Shown here: positions 29,801 to 37,854 of the stretch, piece after piece
Layout of the letters: every line of letters begins with the position of its first letter
Numbering within the stretch: position 1 is the stretch's first letter
Source: Mycobacterium cookii
GTDB taxonomy: Bacteria; Actinomycetota; Actinomycetes; Mycobacteriales; Mycobacteriaceae
DNA length: 64,000 nt
Assembly (NCBI RefSeq): GCF_010727945.1
Contig: NZ_AP022569.1
Location: 2,108,001-2,172,000, forward strand
Direction of reading: 5' to 3'
Notes under the pieces: model-generated
What the model was told of the DNA's origin: nothing
What the model saw: the letters and a program-made list of their open reading frames with translations, nothing else
Databases searched by the model: none
Made by a program: the position numbers and the translations under genes

Positions 29801-30039
29801 AGCGCAACATGTCCGGTGCGTCGTTGCCCTCACCGATTGACACGAAATCGAACGCGCGACAGTTCATCGCAGCGCACAATTAACTGGCACATTTTCGCAG
29901 CGTATGCGATTGCACGCCTGCCCAATAGGCCAGTTCCAACCATCCGGACGCAACGTCCGGACCGCGAGCAGCCTACCGAGCGGTAACAATTGCCACGATT
30001 TTCCGAATCGTGACTCAAAGATTCCTTAAACGTTGCCCA
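29801..30039. other. Regulatory interval with two perfect palindromes
   Basis: No gene before 30053. Contains TCCGGACG-CAA-CGTCCGGA (29943-29961) and CACGATT-TTCCG-AATCGTG (29994-30012), plus a wider AACTGG/CCAGTT pair. The second palindrome lies 27 bp upstream of the -10 hexamer of the small acidic ORF, where an operator would act. Confidence 0.55.
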
Positions 30040-30045
30040 TACGCT
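30040..30045 (+). promoter_or_regulatory. -10 element for leaderless small ORF
   Basis: TACGCT ends 7 nt before the ATG at 30053; no ribosome binding site. Confidence 0.45.
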
Positions 30046-30052
30046 CAACTAC

Positions 30053-30184
30053 ATGTGGATCGATGATTCGAGTGCCGACGTGATCAAAGGTGATTTCGAG
30101 GCTCTCTACAACGGCGACGTGCTGGTAGAGGGTGAGAACTCGGAACAATTCGACGATTGGCACCCGCTACCCAACGCGAGCTAG
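30053..30184 (+). CDS. 43-residue acidic small protein (candidate)
   Basis: MWIDDSSADVIKGDFEALYN... ending QFDDWHPLPNAS; about 28% Asp+Glu, two Trp, no Cys. Codon third positions are about 70% G/C, lower than neighbours but above random. Support comes from surroundings: a -10 hexamer 7 nt before the ATG, two palindromes upstream, and two hairpins downstream, the second a plus-strand intrinsic terminator. No related family is recognised. It could instead be part of a regulatory RNA. Confidence 0.5.
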   Translation: MWIDDSSADVIKGDFEALYNGDVLVEGENSEQFDDWHPLPNAS

Positions 30185-30191
30185 TTCGCGA

Positions 30192-30219
30192 GGCACGCCC
30201 TGGTACCTCTGGGCGTGCC
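30192..30219 (+). terminator. Hairpin after the small acidic ORF
   Basis: Perfect 9-bp arms GGCACGCCC (30192-30200) and GGGCGTGCC (30211-30219), 10-nt loop, 7 nt after the stop codon; no T-tract. Confidence 0.45.
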
Positions 30220-30277
30220 GGTAACGAGGAGTTCGCCAGCCTCAGCCGTACTTTGGCGTTCCCTCCATGACATGCAG

Positions 30278-30304
30278 AAGCCCCCGCCATGAGCGGGGGC
30301 TTTT
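30278..30304 (+). terminator. Intrinsic terminator, plus strand
   Basis: GCCCCCGC (30280-30287) and GCGGGGGC (30293-30300) flanked by AA/TT pairs and followed by TTTT at 30301-30304. It ends plus-strand transcription from the small-ORF unit and may also act on the convergent SDR gene that stops at 30315. Confidence 0.75.
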
Positions 30305-30314
30305 GCAATGGCAG

Positions 30315-31067
30315 CTAACGCGGCGCCATCCTGATAGCGCCGTCCAGCCGGATGACCTCGCCGTTGAGCATCGGGTTCTCGACGATGTGCACGGCCAGCG
30401 CGCCATATTCGTCCGGATTGCCCAGCCTGCTCGGGTGCGGCACCTGCTTACCGAGCGACTCCCGGGCCGGCTCGGGCAGGCCCGCCAGCAACGGGGTGTC
30501 GAACAGGCCGGGGGCGATCGTCACGACCCGAATGGCCTTGCTGGCCAGATCACGTGCGATGGGCAGCGTCATGCCGACCACGCCGCCCTTGGACGCCGAG
30601 TACGCGGCCTGACCGATCTGCCCGTCGAACGCCGCCACTGACGCGGTGTTGACGATGACGCCGCGCTCTTCCCCGACCAGGTCCTGCGCAGCGATCCGCT
30701 CGGCACCCAGTCGCAGCACGTTGAAGGTGCCGATCAGGTTGATCTCCACCACCTTGCGGAACAGCTCAAGCGGGAACGGTCCGTCCTTGCCGAGTGTCTT
30801 GATCGCGTTGCCGGTACCCGCGCAGTTGATCACGATGCGCAATGGGCCGAGAGATTCAGCGATGTCGAGCGCCGCGGTGACCGCCTTCTCGTCGGTGACG
30901 TCCGCGGGCGCGAAGCGCGCGCGATCACCGAGCTCGCGGACCACGTCCTCGCCCTTGAGGTCGAGCACCACCACCTGTGCGCCGGCATCGAGCAGGCGCT
31001 TGGTGGTGGCCAGGCCGAGGCCGGACGCCCCACCGGTGACGAGTGCTACGGCATCTCTGATCTCCAC
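30315..31067 (-). CDS. SDR, 3-hydroxyacyl-CoA dehydrogenase type II-like (Rv1144-like)
   Basis: 250 aa classical short-chain dehydrogenase: NAD site [12 protein letters not shown], catalytic Tyr-X3-Lys in YSASKGG, and PGLFDTPLL. Close to human HSD17B10-type enzymes that oxidise branched 2-methyl-3-hydroxyacyl-CoA, which fits the adjacent alpha-methylacyl-CoA racemase. GTG at 31067 is preferred over the TTG at 31073 because AAGGA then lies 6 nt upstream, and the product has the expected length. Confidence 0.92.
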   Translation of the reverse strand: MEIRDAVALVTGGASGLGLATTKRLLDAGAQVVVLDLKGEDVVRELGDRARFAPADVTDEKAVTAALDIAESLGPLRIVINCAGTGNAIKTLGKDGPFPLELFRKVVEINLIGTFNVLRLGAERIAAQDLVGEERGVIVNTASVAAFDGQIGQAAYSASKGGVVGMTLPIARDLASKAIRVVTIAPGLFDTPLLAGLPEPARESLGKQVPHPSRLGNPDEYGALAVHIVENPMLNGEVIRLDGAIRMAPR

Positions 31068-31126
31068 ACACAATCCTTTCGAAGGGTCAGGCTTTCAGAC
31101 GGGTTCGACCTACTGGTTGGTCGGGA

Positions 31127-32200
31127 CTATACCCAGTCCTTGAGGACGGCTTCGGTGTCGGACCCTGGCTCCCGCGGCGGGCGTGGTTGGTCCGTGGCAC
31201 TGCGGGAGAACCGCGGCGCCGGCAACGGCTGCAGGCCGTTGCCGGCCCGGTAGAAGGTGTTGCGCTCGGTGATGTGCGGCTCCGTCTCGACCTCGCCGAA
31301 GGCCAGCACCGGCGTCACGCACGCGTCGGAATCAGCGAACACCTTGGCCCAGTGGTCGCGGTCCTTACTGGCGAACACCTCGGTGAACTTGGCCCGCAAC
31401 TCGGGCCAGCGGCTGCGGTCGCTCTGCGCCGGCAGGTCGGCAGGGTCCAAGCCGAGCCCGGCCAGCATCGCCGCGTAGAACTGCGGCTCGATGGCGCCCA
31501 CAGCCACGTAGCGGCCGTCGGCGCATTCGTAGGTGTCGTAGTAGGGCGCTCCGCCGTCGAGCATGTTGGTGCCGCGTTCGTCGGTCCACATGCCCATCTC
31601 GCGGAATGCCCACATCATCTGCACCAGCACCGACGAGCCGTCGACCATCGCGGCGTCGACGACCTGGCCCTTGCCGGAGGTCTGTCGCTCCCACAGCGCC
31701 GACAGGATGCCGAGCAACAGGAACATCGACCCGCCGCCGAAGTCGCCGACCAGGTTCAGCGGCGGCACCGGCCGCTCGCCCACCCGGCCGATGGCGTGCA
31801 GCACGCCGTTGAGCGAGATGTAGTTGATGTCGTGGCCGGCCTGCTGACTGCGGGGGCCGGTCTGGCCCCAACCGGTCATCCGGCCGTAGATCAGCTTGTC
31901 GTTGACCTTGGCGCAGTCCTCCGGGCCGAGGCCCAGGCGTTCGGTGACGCCGGGCCGGTAGCCCTCGATCAGCACGTCGGCCTTGGCGACCAGCTTCAGC
32001 ACCAGGTCGCGGCCCGCTTCGGACTTGAGGTCGGCGACGACGAACCGGCGGTTGCGCAGCATCGGGTCGGTGCCGCTGGCGCCGGGCCGGTCGACGCGAA
32101 CGACGTCGGCACCGAGATCCCCGAGGATCATCGCAGCATGCGGGCCGGGGCCGATTCCGGCCAATTCGATGACTCGCAACCCTGTCAGCGGTCCCGCCAT
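31127..32200 (-). CDS. mcr: Alpha-methylacyl-CoA racemase MCR
   Basis: 357 aa CaiB/BaiF (family III CoA-transferase) fold enzyme that interconverts 2R- and 2S-methylacyl-CoA, needed for beta-oxidation of methyl-branched lipids and sterol side chains. Catalytic His123, Asp153 and Glu238 correspond to His126/Asp156/Glu241 of M. tuberculosis MCR (constant offset of 3). The ATG at 32200 has GAGAGG upstream. The SDR gene follows 59 bp downstream on the same strand, probably one transcript. Confidence 0.95.
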   Translation of the reverse strand: MAGPLTGLRVIELAGIGPGPHAAMILGDLGADVVRVDRPGASGTDPMLRNRRFVVADLKSEAGRDLVLKLVAKADVLIEGYRPGVTERLGLGPEDCAKVNDKLIYGRMTGWGQTGPRSQQAGHDINYISLNGVLHAIGRVGERPVPPLNLVGDFGGGSMFLLLGILSALWERQTSGKGQVVDAAMVDGSSVLVQMMWAFREMGMWTDERGTNMLDGGAPYYDTYECADGRYVAVGAIEPQFYAAMLAGLGLDPADLPAQSDRSRWPELRAKFTEVFASKDRDHWAKVFADSDACVTPVLAFGEVETEPHITERNTFYRAGNGLQPLPAPRFSRSATDQPRPPREPGSDTEAVLKDWV

Positions 32201-32277
32201 TTCACCCGACCTCTCTGTCGACCAACGCTGACTGGCATCTTCGCAGTCGGCTTGATCGACCCCGCACCCTGGTGGCT

Positions 32278-32283
32278 TACAGT
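32278..32283 (+). promoter_or_regulatory. -10 element for leaderless enoyl-CoA hydratase gene
   Basis: TACAGT ends 7 nt before the ATG at 32291; divergent from mcr. Confidence 0.5.
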
Positions 32284-32290
32284 CGAGTTC

Positions 32291-33103
32291 ATGACCGCCA
32301 TCGACTCAGGTATCGACACCCTCACACCCGTGGACGGGCTTGCCGTCTCGCTGGCCGACGGCGTGCTGTCGGTGACGATCGACCGTCCGGACAGCCTGAA
32401 TTCGCTGACGCTGCCGGTATTCGAGGGTCTCGCCGACGCCGTGGAGCAGGCGGCGAACGATCCGCGGGTGAAAGTGGTGCGGTTGGGCGGCGCGGGCCGC
32501 GGCTTCTGCTCGGGCGCGGGGATGAGCGCCGACGACGTGGCGGGCGCCGGCCCCGGCGACGAGCTGATCCTGGCGGCAAACCGGGTGGTGCGGGCGATCA
32601 CGGCGCTACCGCGCCCGGTCGTCGCCGTCGTTCAGGGCCCGGCGGCCGGTGTCGGCGTCTCGATCGCGTTGGCATGCGATTTGGTATTGGCTTCGGAAGC
32701 AGCGTTTTTCATGCTCGCCTTCACCAAGATCGGCTTGATGCCCGACGGCGGCGCCTCGGCGCTGATCGCCGCCGCGATCGGCCGGATCGGTGCGATGCGG
32801 ATGGCGTTGCTGGCCGAGCGGCTACCGGCCGGCGAGGCGTTGGCCTGCGGCTTGGTCAGCGCGGTCTATCCGGCCGACAGCTTCGAAGCCGAGGTGGACA
32901 AGGTGGTGGCCGGGCTGCTGAACGGCCCCGCCGTGGCGTTCGCCAAGACGAAGCAGGCCATCAACGGGGCCACGCTCACCGAGTTGGAGCCGACTCTGCA
33001 GCGCGAACTCGAGGGTCAATCCGTGCTGCTGAATTCGCACGACTTCCGCGAGGGCGCAAGAGCTTTCCAGCAGCGCCGCAAACCCGCCTTCACGGATATC
33101 TGA
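32291..33103 (+). CDS. Enoyl-CoA hydratase/isomerase family protein (EchA10-like)
   Basis: 270 aa crotonase. Oxyanion-hole segments [14 protein letters not shown] (about 77-90) and [20 protein letters not shown] (about 118-137) are present. The usual first catalytic Glu is not obvious ([10 protein letters not shown] in place of GGGxELALxCD) and the second site reads [11 protein letters not shown] with Asp, so isomerase or another crotonase chemistry is as likely as hydration. ATG at 32291 is supported by a leaderless-type promoter; the much longer frame upstream lies antisense to mcr. Confidence 0.88.
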   Translation: MTAIDSGIDTLTPVDGLAVSLADGVLSVTIDRPDSLNSLTLPVFEGLADAVEQAANDPRVKVVRLGGAGRGFCSGAGMSADDVAGAGPGDELILAANRVVRAITALPRPVVAVVQGPAAGVGVSIALACDLVLASEAAFFMLAFTKIGLMPDGGASALIAAAIGRIGAMRMALLAERLPAGEALACGLVSAVYPADSFEAEVDKVVAGLLNGPAVAFAKTKQAINGATLTELEPTLQRELEGQSVLLNSHDFREGARAFQQRRKPAFTDI

Positions 33104-33121
33104 GCACCGACAGCCGAGCGC

Positions 33122-33853
33122 TCACAGCCCGAACAGCGGGGGGAGCGCGAGCAGCACGACCAAGGTCCACACGAAGTGGGTCAGGATCGGCGCCAGCACC
33201 CCGCCGGTGGCGCGGCGTTCCATTGCGCACACCGTTCCGAGAAAGATCGCAGCGAATCCGAGCATCAGCTGTCCGCTGGCCAGGGTGGCGATGACGTACA
33301 CCACGGTCGAGATCACCAGCGGGTGGTATCGCACCACCGCGGTGTACAGCGCGCCGCGGTAGAACAGCTCCTCGCCGATGGCACCGAGGAGTGCGACGGC
33401 CATCGTCGGCCGCCACGCTCCCTGATCGGCGTACTGCAGCACGCGGGTGATGAGCTCGGCGACAACCGGGATCTGCCGGGCGACCAACCCGCCGAGCACG
33501 AAGACGCCGCCGAGCAGTAGGCCGATGACAGTGCCGCTGACCACCGGACGCTGGTTTCGGCCACGCCAGCGAGCGCCGCCGAGGTGCAAAGGTCCGGACA
33601 AGAACGCGCCGAGCGCCCACACGCCCGCAAGCGTGAGCGACCACCAGTAGAAGCTCGGCTCACCGGGGTGGCTTCGAAGGGCGAAGCTCAGCGCCGCGGC
33701 ACCGAGCACCAACACGATCGCGACGATGATCCGCCTGCGTCGTACGACGCCGGGTGGTTCGTTATGCGGCACAGCGACATTGACGATCCCGCGGCGGATC
33801 TCCTCCAGGGCGCTGGGCGTGGGGCTGACTTCAGTCATCGACTCGCTCTGCAT
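33122..33853 (-). CDS. CPBP-family intramembrane protease-like protein
   Basis: 243 aa, about six to eight membrane helices. The glutamic-type intramembrane protease motif EELFYRGAL (EEXXXR), a second-motif region FAAIFLGT and the terminal HFVW histidine define the CPBP/Rce1 family. Bacterial members process or tolerate small peptides or act in membrane-protein quality control; substrate here unknown. Start is ATG 33853 or 33838, neither with a strong ribosome binding site. It follows the NAD(P)-binding gene by 9 nt. Confidence 0.85.
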   Translation of the reverse strand: MQSESMTEVSPTPSALEEIRRGIVNVAVPHNEPPGVVRRRRIIVAIVLVLGAAALSFALRSHPGEPSFYWWSLTLAGVWALGAFLSGPLHLGGARWRGRNQRPVVSGTVIGLLLGGVFVLGGLVARQIPVVAELITRVLQYADQGAWRPTMAVALLGAIGEELFYRGALYTAVVRYHPLVISTVVYVIATLASGQLMLGFAAIFLGTVCAMERRATGGVLAPILTHFVWTLVVLLALPPLFGL

Positions 33854-33862
33854 CGGCTCGTG

Positions 33863-35002
33863 TCATGCGAAATGCACCTTCGGTGTCAGGGTGATCAGGA
33901 TGTCAAGACCGGTCCGCAGCGCTCCGGCAATCGGGCCGGGAACAGCTTTCACCAATCCGAGGCCGGGTCGCGCGATCGATGGTGTCACTATGCACGCAAG
34001 TCGCCGCAACCGCAGCGCATCGCCGCCCGTCCACGCAGGATCGCTGTCGGCGAGGTGGTGTGGATCAGCGAGAGCGTTCACCGGCCGTGGCCGACCATTG
34101 GACAGCGAGCGCGATATCGCGTCGGCTATCGACAGCAGTCCGCCCTTCGGATCGGGAACCAACTCGCGCAGGCCGGCGCCGCTGGCTTTCATCGGATAGT
34201 CCAGCGACTCGACCAGGTCCGCGGCCAGTCCGTCGGGCACCGGCAGCGCCAGCGCGGTCACCCAGGAGGCCACCGTGGTGTCGATCCCCCACACCGGCAC
34301 ACCGGTATGCCACTTGCCGGCAATGCGTGAATATGTCTTAAGCAGTGCGCGGTACGACGTGGTGTCCGGACCGGCGATGTCATACGCACCCGCCGGAACC
34401 TGTTCGGTGTCCGCGGCAGCGACGAGGTAATGCAGCACATCGCGAATGGAAATCGGATCGATCGGGTTGTCCATCCACTTCGGTATCGGGATCACCGGGA
34501 AGCGGTCACCGACGTAGCGCAACATCTCGAACGACGTCGAGCCCGCGCCGAATATCACCGCGGCGCCGATCCACACCACTTCCGGGCCGCCCTCGATCGT
34601 CAGCGCCTCGGCGACCTCGGCCCGGCTGGTCAGGTGTTCGGACAAATCCTCGCCCGAGGGAACGAAGCCACCGAGGTACACGATGCGACGGACGCCGGCA
34701 TCTTTCGCCGCGGCCGCGACGTTGCCGGCCGCGATGCGGTCGGCATCGCGGAAGTCCGGCTGGCCGATGGCGTGCACGAGGTAGTAGATGACGTCGACCG
34801 GGCCGGCCACAGCCAGGGCCGCGCGAGCCGACTCCGCATCGGAGGCATCTAGGTGTAGGGGTTTGACGTCGTCGAACCATCCGAAATCGCCGAGCCGCGC
34901 GGGGTCGCGGGTGGCGGCGAGGACCTCATGGTCTGCCGCCAGAAGCGCCGTGACCAGCCGCGATCCCACATACCCGGTCGCGCCGGTCACAAGAATGCGC
35001 AC
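33863..35002 (-). CDS. NAD(P)-binding atypical SDR (NmrA/epimerase-like)
   Basis: 379 aa. Rossmann motif VTGATGYVGSRLV at residues 5-17, then IYYLVHAIG and a C-terminal half that ends hydrophobic (GLGLVKAVPGPIAGALRTGLDILITL). Lacks a clear YXXXK, so it belongs to the atypical NmrA-like class of NAD(P)H sensors or reductases. GTG at 35002 is supported by a TAGGTT hexamer 6 nt upstream. Divergent from the type III PKS operon. Function unknown. Confidence 0.85.
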   Translation of the reverse strand: MRILVTGATGYVGSRLVTALLAADHEVLAATRDPARLGDFGWFDDVKPLHLDASDAESARAALAVAGPVDVIYYLVHAIGQPDFRDADRIAAGNVAAAAKDAGVRRIVYLGGFVPSGEDLSEHLTSRAEVAEALTIEGGPEVVWIGAAVIFGAGSTSFEMLRYVGDRFPVIPIPKWMDNPIDPISIRDVLHYLVAAADTEQVPAGAYDIAGPDTTSYRALLKTYSRIAGKWHTGVPVWGIDTTVASWVTALALPVPDGLAADLVESLDYPMKASGAGLRELVPDPKGGLLSIADAISRSLSNGRPRPVNALADPHHLADSDPAWTGGDALRLRRLACIVTPSIARPGLGLVKAVPGPIAGALRTGLDILITLTPKVHFA

Positions 35003-35008
35003 AGTTTC

Positions 35009-35014
35009 AACCTA
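35009..35014 (-). promoter_or_regulatory. -10 element for leaderless NmrA-like gene
   Basis: TAGGTT (minus strand) ends 6 nt before the GTG at 35002. Confidence 0.45.
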
Positions 35015-35034
35015 ACGATTGTGATGTGTACCGA

Positions 35035-35083
35035 ACACTTCGTTCAGTTGTTGCCCGGCGACCAGTTGGGCAAACCGAAGTGT
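35035..35083. promoter_or_regulatory. Nested inverted repeats upstream of the type III PKS operon
   Basis: Outer arms ACACTTCG (35035-35042) and CGAAGTGT (35076-35083) enclose inner arms TTGCCC (35051-35056) and GGGCAA (35068-35073). All arms are perfect. Either a two-part operator shared by the divergent genes or an RNA structure in a long leader. Confidence 0.45.
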
Positions 35084-35190
35084 CGGTCGTCACACCGACC
35101 GGCGGAAGGTGCTTCAGATTTCCGGCATATTGTTGTTATGTTCCAATTGACCGGATCAATCAAGACCGCGGCGTAGCCCGCACTAGGCAC

Positions 35191-35238
35191 ATGAACACGA
35201 ATACCGAACGCCCGTCTACCCCTTTCGGCAGGTGGTGA
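35191..35238 (+). CDS. Candidate 15-residue leader peptide before the type III PKS
   Basis: MNTNTERPSTPFGRW; its TGA ends 4 nt before the PKS ATG, an arrangement that could couple translation. No strong ribosome binding site. Low confidence. Confidence 0.25.
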   Translation: MNTNTERPSTPFGRW

Positions 35239-35242
35239 CGCC

Positions 35243-36283
35243 ATGACATCGAACCCGTCCATCGCGGCCGTAGCCGTCGAGTTTCCGCCGCACCAGGTCG
35301 GCCAGCAGGAAGCACTGTCCGGCCTGACCGGGTTCGGCGGCCCGCAATTCGACCGTTTCGCAGCTAGCGCCGGAGTCGAGAGACGCCGCCTTGCGATACC
35401 GCTGCCGGAGTACGGCAAGTTGAGTGGTTTCACTGAAGCCAACGACACCTACATCGACGTCGCGTTGACGCTCGGTGAGCGCGCGATCCTCGCGGCACTG
35501 GACGCCGCCAACATCACACCCACCGACGTCGATGTCGTCTTCTCGACGACGGTGACCGGCCTGGCCGTGCCCACCATCGAGGCCCGGTTGGCGACGCGCC
35601 TCGGCATGCGGCCCGACGTCAAGCGGGTGCCGCTGTTCGGACTCGGCTGCGTCGCCGGTGCCGCCGGCGTGGCCCGTATGCACGATTACCTGCTGGCTTT
35701 CCCCGATCAGGTGGGGCTGTTGCTCGCCGTCGAACTGTGTTCGTTGACGCTGCAGCGCGACGACTACTCGATCGCCAATCTGGTGGCCGCCAGCCTGTTT
35801 GGTGACGGGGCGGCGGCAGTCGTCGCCAAGGGGGCCAACCGTACGCCCGCCGGTCCCACGGTGCTGGACACCCGCAGCCGGATCTACCCCGACACCGAAG
35901 ACGTGATGGGCTGGGACATCGGCAGCACCGGCTTCAAGATCAAGCTGTCCACCGAGGTAGCCAACGTCGCCGAAAAGTATGTGGGCGAGGACGTCCGGAA
36001 CTTTCTCAGTGATCACGGCCTGACCACCGCAGACATCGGGACATGGATCTGCCACCCCGGTGGGCCCAAGGTGATCGAGGCCATCGAACACACACTTGAC
36101 CTGCCCGAGAATGCCCTCGACCACACCCGGAAATCGTTGCGCGACAACGGCAACTTGTCGTCGGTGTCGGTGCTCGATGTGCTCCGGGCGAACCTGGCCG
36201 ACCCGCCCGCACCCGGATCGTTCGGGCTGATGATCGCGATGGGACCGGCGTTCTGCTCGGAACTCGTACTGCTCGGCTGGTAG
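35243..36283 (+). CDS. Type III polyketide synthase (chalcone/stilbene synthase family)
   Basis: 346 aa ketosynthase homodimer-type enzyme that extends an acyl-CoA starter with malonyl-CoA to give alkylresorcinols or alkylpyrones. Catalytic triad Cys136 (LFGLGCVAGAAG), His271 (ICHPGGPK), Asn304 (DNGNLSSVSV) is intact, as is the C-terminal GPAFCSELVLL. AGGTGG lies 7 nt before the ATG. First gene of an operon with an ICMT-type methyltransferase and a flavoprotein, the gene set of srsABC in Streptomyces griseus; product therefore probably a methylated phenolic lipid or quinone. Confidence 0.93.
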   Translation: MTSNPSIAAVAVEFPPHQVGQQEALSGLTGFGGPQFDRFAASAGVERRRLAIPLPEYGKLSGFTEANDTYIDVALTLGERAILAALDAANITPTDVDVVFSTTVTGLAVPTIEARLATRLGMRPDVKRVPLFGLGCVAGAAGVARMHDYLLAFPDQVGLLLAVELCSLTLQRDDYSIANLVAASLFGDGAAAVVAKGANRTPAGPTVLDTRSRIYPDTEDVMGWDIGSTGFKIKLSTEVANVAEKYVGEDVRNFLSDHGLTTADIGTWICHPGGPKVIEAIEHTLDLPENALDHTRKSLRDNGNLSSVSVLDVLRANLADPPAPGSFGLMIAMGPAFCSELVLLGW

Positions 36284-36286
36284 GCC

Positions 36287-36796
36287 GTGTACTACCTGCT
36301 GATTCTGGCGGTCGGCTTCGAGCGCCTCGCCGAGCTGATCGTCTCCAAACGCAACGCGCGGTGGGCGTTTGCCCAGGGCGGCAAGGAATTCGGCCATCAA
36401 CACTATCCGGTGATGGTCACGATCCACACCGCGCTGCTGCTCGGATGCGTCCTCGAGGTCTGGGCGTTGCACCGGCCGTTCATCCCGTGGCTGGGCTGGC
36501 CGATGCTCGCACTGGTGGCGTTGACCCAGGTGCTGCGTTGGTGGTGTGTGACGACCCTGGGCCCGCGATGGAACACGCTCGTGATCGTGGTCCCCGAGGC
36601 ACCGTTGGTCAGACGGGGACCGTATCGATGGCTGCATCATCCGAACTACCTGGCTGTCGTCACCGAAGGTGTCGCGCTTCCACTGGTGCACACCGCGTGG
36701 CTGACCGCGCTCTGTTTCACACTGGCCAATGCGCTGCTGCTGACGGTGCGCATCCGGGTGGAGAACGCGGCGCTGGGTTACACCCATGCCGTATGA
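36287..36796 (+). CDS. Isoprenylcysteine carboxyl methyltransferase-family membrane methyltransferase (SrsB/BpsB-like)
   Basis: 169 aa membrane protein with about four to five helices and the ICMT/PEMT cofactor motif GPYRWLHHPNYLAVV near residues 108-122. Members next to type III PKS genes O-methylate alkylresorcinols or alkylpyrones. Starts 3 nt after the PKS stop (GTG 36287) and overlaps the flavoprotein gene by 11 nt. M. tuberculosis Rv1139c is the relative I recall, there without a PKS partner nearby. Confidence 0.9.
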   Translation: MYYLLILAVGFERLAELIVSKRNARWAFAQGGKEFGHQHYPVMVTIHTALLLGCVLEVWALHRPFIPWLGWPMLALVALTQVLRWWCVTTLGPRWNTLVIVVPEAPLVRRGPYRWLHHPNYLAVVTEGVALPLVHTAWLTALCFTLANALLLTVRIRVENAALGYTHAV

Positions 36797-37799
36797 CGCC
36801 GACCTGTTGATTGTCGGTGGTGGGCCCGGCGGCCTCGCCACCGCGTTATACGCACGCAGGCAAGGACTTTCGGTGATCGTCGCCGAGCCGCGGGGCACGC
36901 CGGTCGACAAGGCATGCGGTGAAGGGCTGATGCCCGGCGGTCTTGCCGAACTGACGTCGTTGGGCGTCGACCCGGCCGGCCTGCCGATTCGGGGCATCGC
37001 GTACCTGGACGGGCGCCGACGCGCCGAGGCGCGCATTCAGACCGGTCCGGGCCGCGGCGTGCGGCGGACCACTCTGCATGCTGCGCTCGCCGCGCGCGCC
37101 AAAGAGCAAGACACCGAATGGATTTCGACCCGAGTTACGACCGTTGAGCAAGACGCAGCGGGCGTCACCGCGGCCGGGGTGCGCGCGAAATGGTTGGTGG
37201 CGGCGGATGGCCTGCATTCGACGGTGCGCTCCGCCGTCGGTATCGGCGCGGCAGCGGGCAGGCCTCGACGGTACGGCGTCCGGTGGCACTTTTCGGTGCC
37301 CGCATGGTCGGAATTCGTTGAGGTGTACTGGTCGCCGTTGGGCGAGGCCTACGTGACGCCGGTCGAGCCCGACCTGGTCGGCGTGGCGATCCTGTCGGGT
37401 GGCCAACCCGACCTCGCCTGGTTCCCGCGGCTGGCGCAGCGCCTTGCCGACGCCGACCGCGGACAGGCGCGGGGCTGCGGCCCACTGCGACAAGTGATTT
37501 CGCGTCGAGTCGCCGGCCGGGTGCTCTTGGTCGGCGATGCAGCAGGGTATGAGGACGCGTTGACGGGCGAGGGCATCAGCTTGGCCGTCAAGCAGGCCGG
37601 CGCGGCCGTAGCTGCGATCGTCAACGACGCCCCGCAGTCGTACGAGGCGGAGTGGCGCCGGATCACCCGCGACTACCGGATACTGACCCGCGCCCTGGTT
37701 TTGGCTACCGCGACCCGTGCCGGGCGGCGTGCGATCGTCCCGGCGTCGTGCGGCCTGCCAAGCGTGTTCGGCCGTGCGGTCAACGCACTGGCACGCTAA
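36786..37799 (+). CDS. FAD-dependent oxidoreductase (geranylgeranyl reductase/SrsC-like hydroxylase)
   Basis: 337 aa flavoprotein of the PHBH/GGR superfamily: GGGPGGLATALYARR (residues 11-25) binds FAD, KACGEGLMPGGL is the GGR-type loop, and GRVLLVGDAAGYEDALTGEGIS is the second FAD motif. In srs-type operons the third gene hydroxylates the alkylresorcinol ring to a hydroquinone; the same role is inferred here, although the sequence equally fits the geranylgeranyl-reductase group. Last gene of the operon. Rv1138c is the relative I recall. Confidence 0.88.
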   Translation: MPYDADLLIVGGGPGGLATALYARRQGLSVIVAEPRGTPVDKACGEGLMPGGLAELTSLGVDPAGLPIRGIAYLDGRRRAEARIQTGPGRGVRRTTLHAALAARAKEQDTEWISTRVTTVEQDAAGVTAAGVRAKWLVAADGLHSTVRSAVGIGAAAGRPRRYGVRWHFSVPAWSEFVEVYWSPLGEAYVTPVEPDLVGVAILSGGQPDLAWFPRLAQRLADADRGQARGCGPLRQVISRRVAGRVLLVGDAAGYEDALTGEGISLAVKQAGAAVAAIVNDAPQSYEAEWRRITRDYRILTRALVLATATRAGRRAIVPASCGLPSVFGRAVNALAR

Positions 37800-37854
37800 G
37801 CGTGGCTCAACCCGGCGACCCGCTGCGCCCGGCTTCGCCGCGCTTACGATCGCG

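Noticed and set aside
31187..32290. Long N-terminal extension of the enoyl-CoA hydratase frame
   Set aside because: Antisense to mcr; the promoter at 32278 and the crotonase N-terminus fix the start at 32291.
35216..37036. 606-codon minus-strand frame opposite the type III PKS operon
   Set aside because: Shadow frame rich in Arg/His/Gln/Gly; the plus str and carries three genes with intact motifs.
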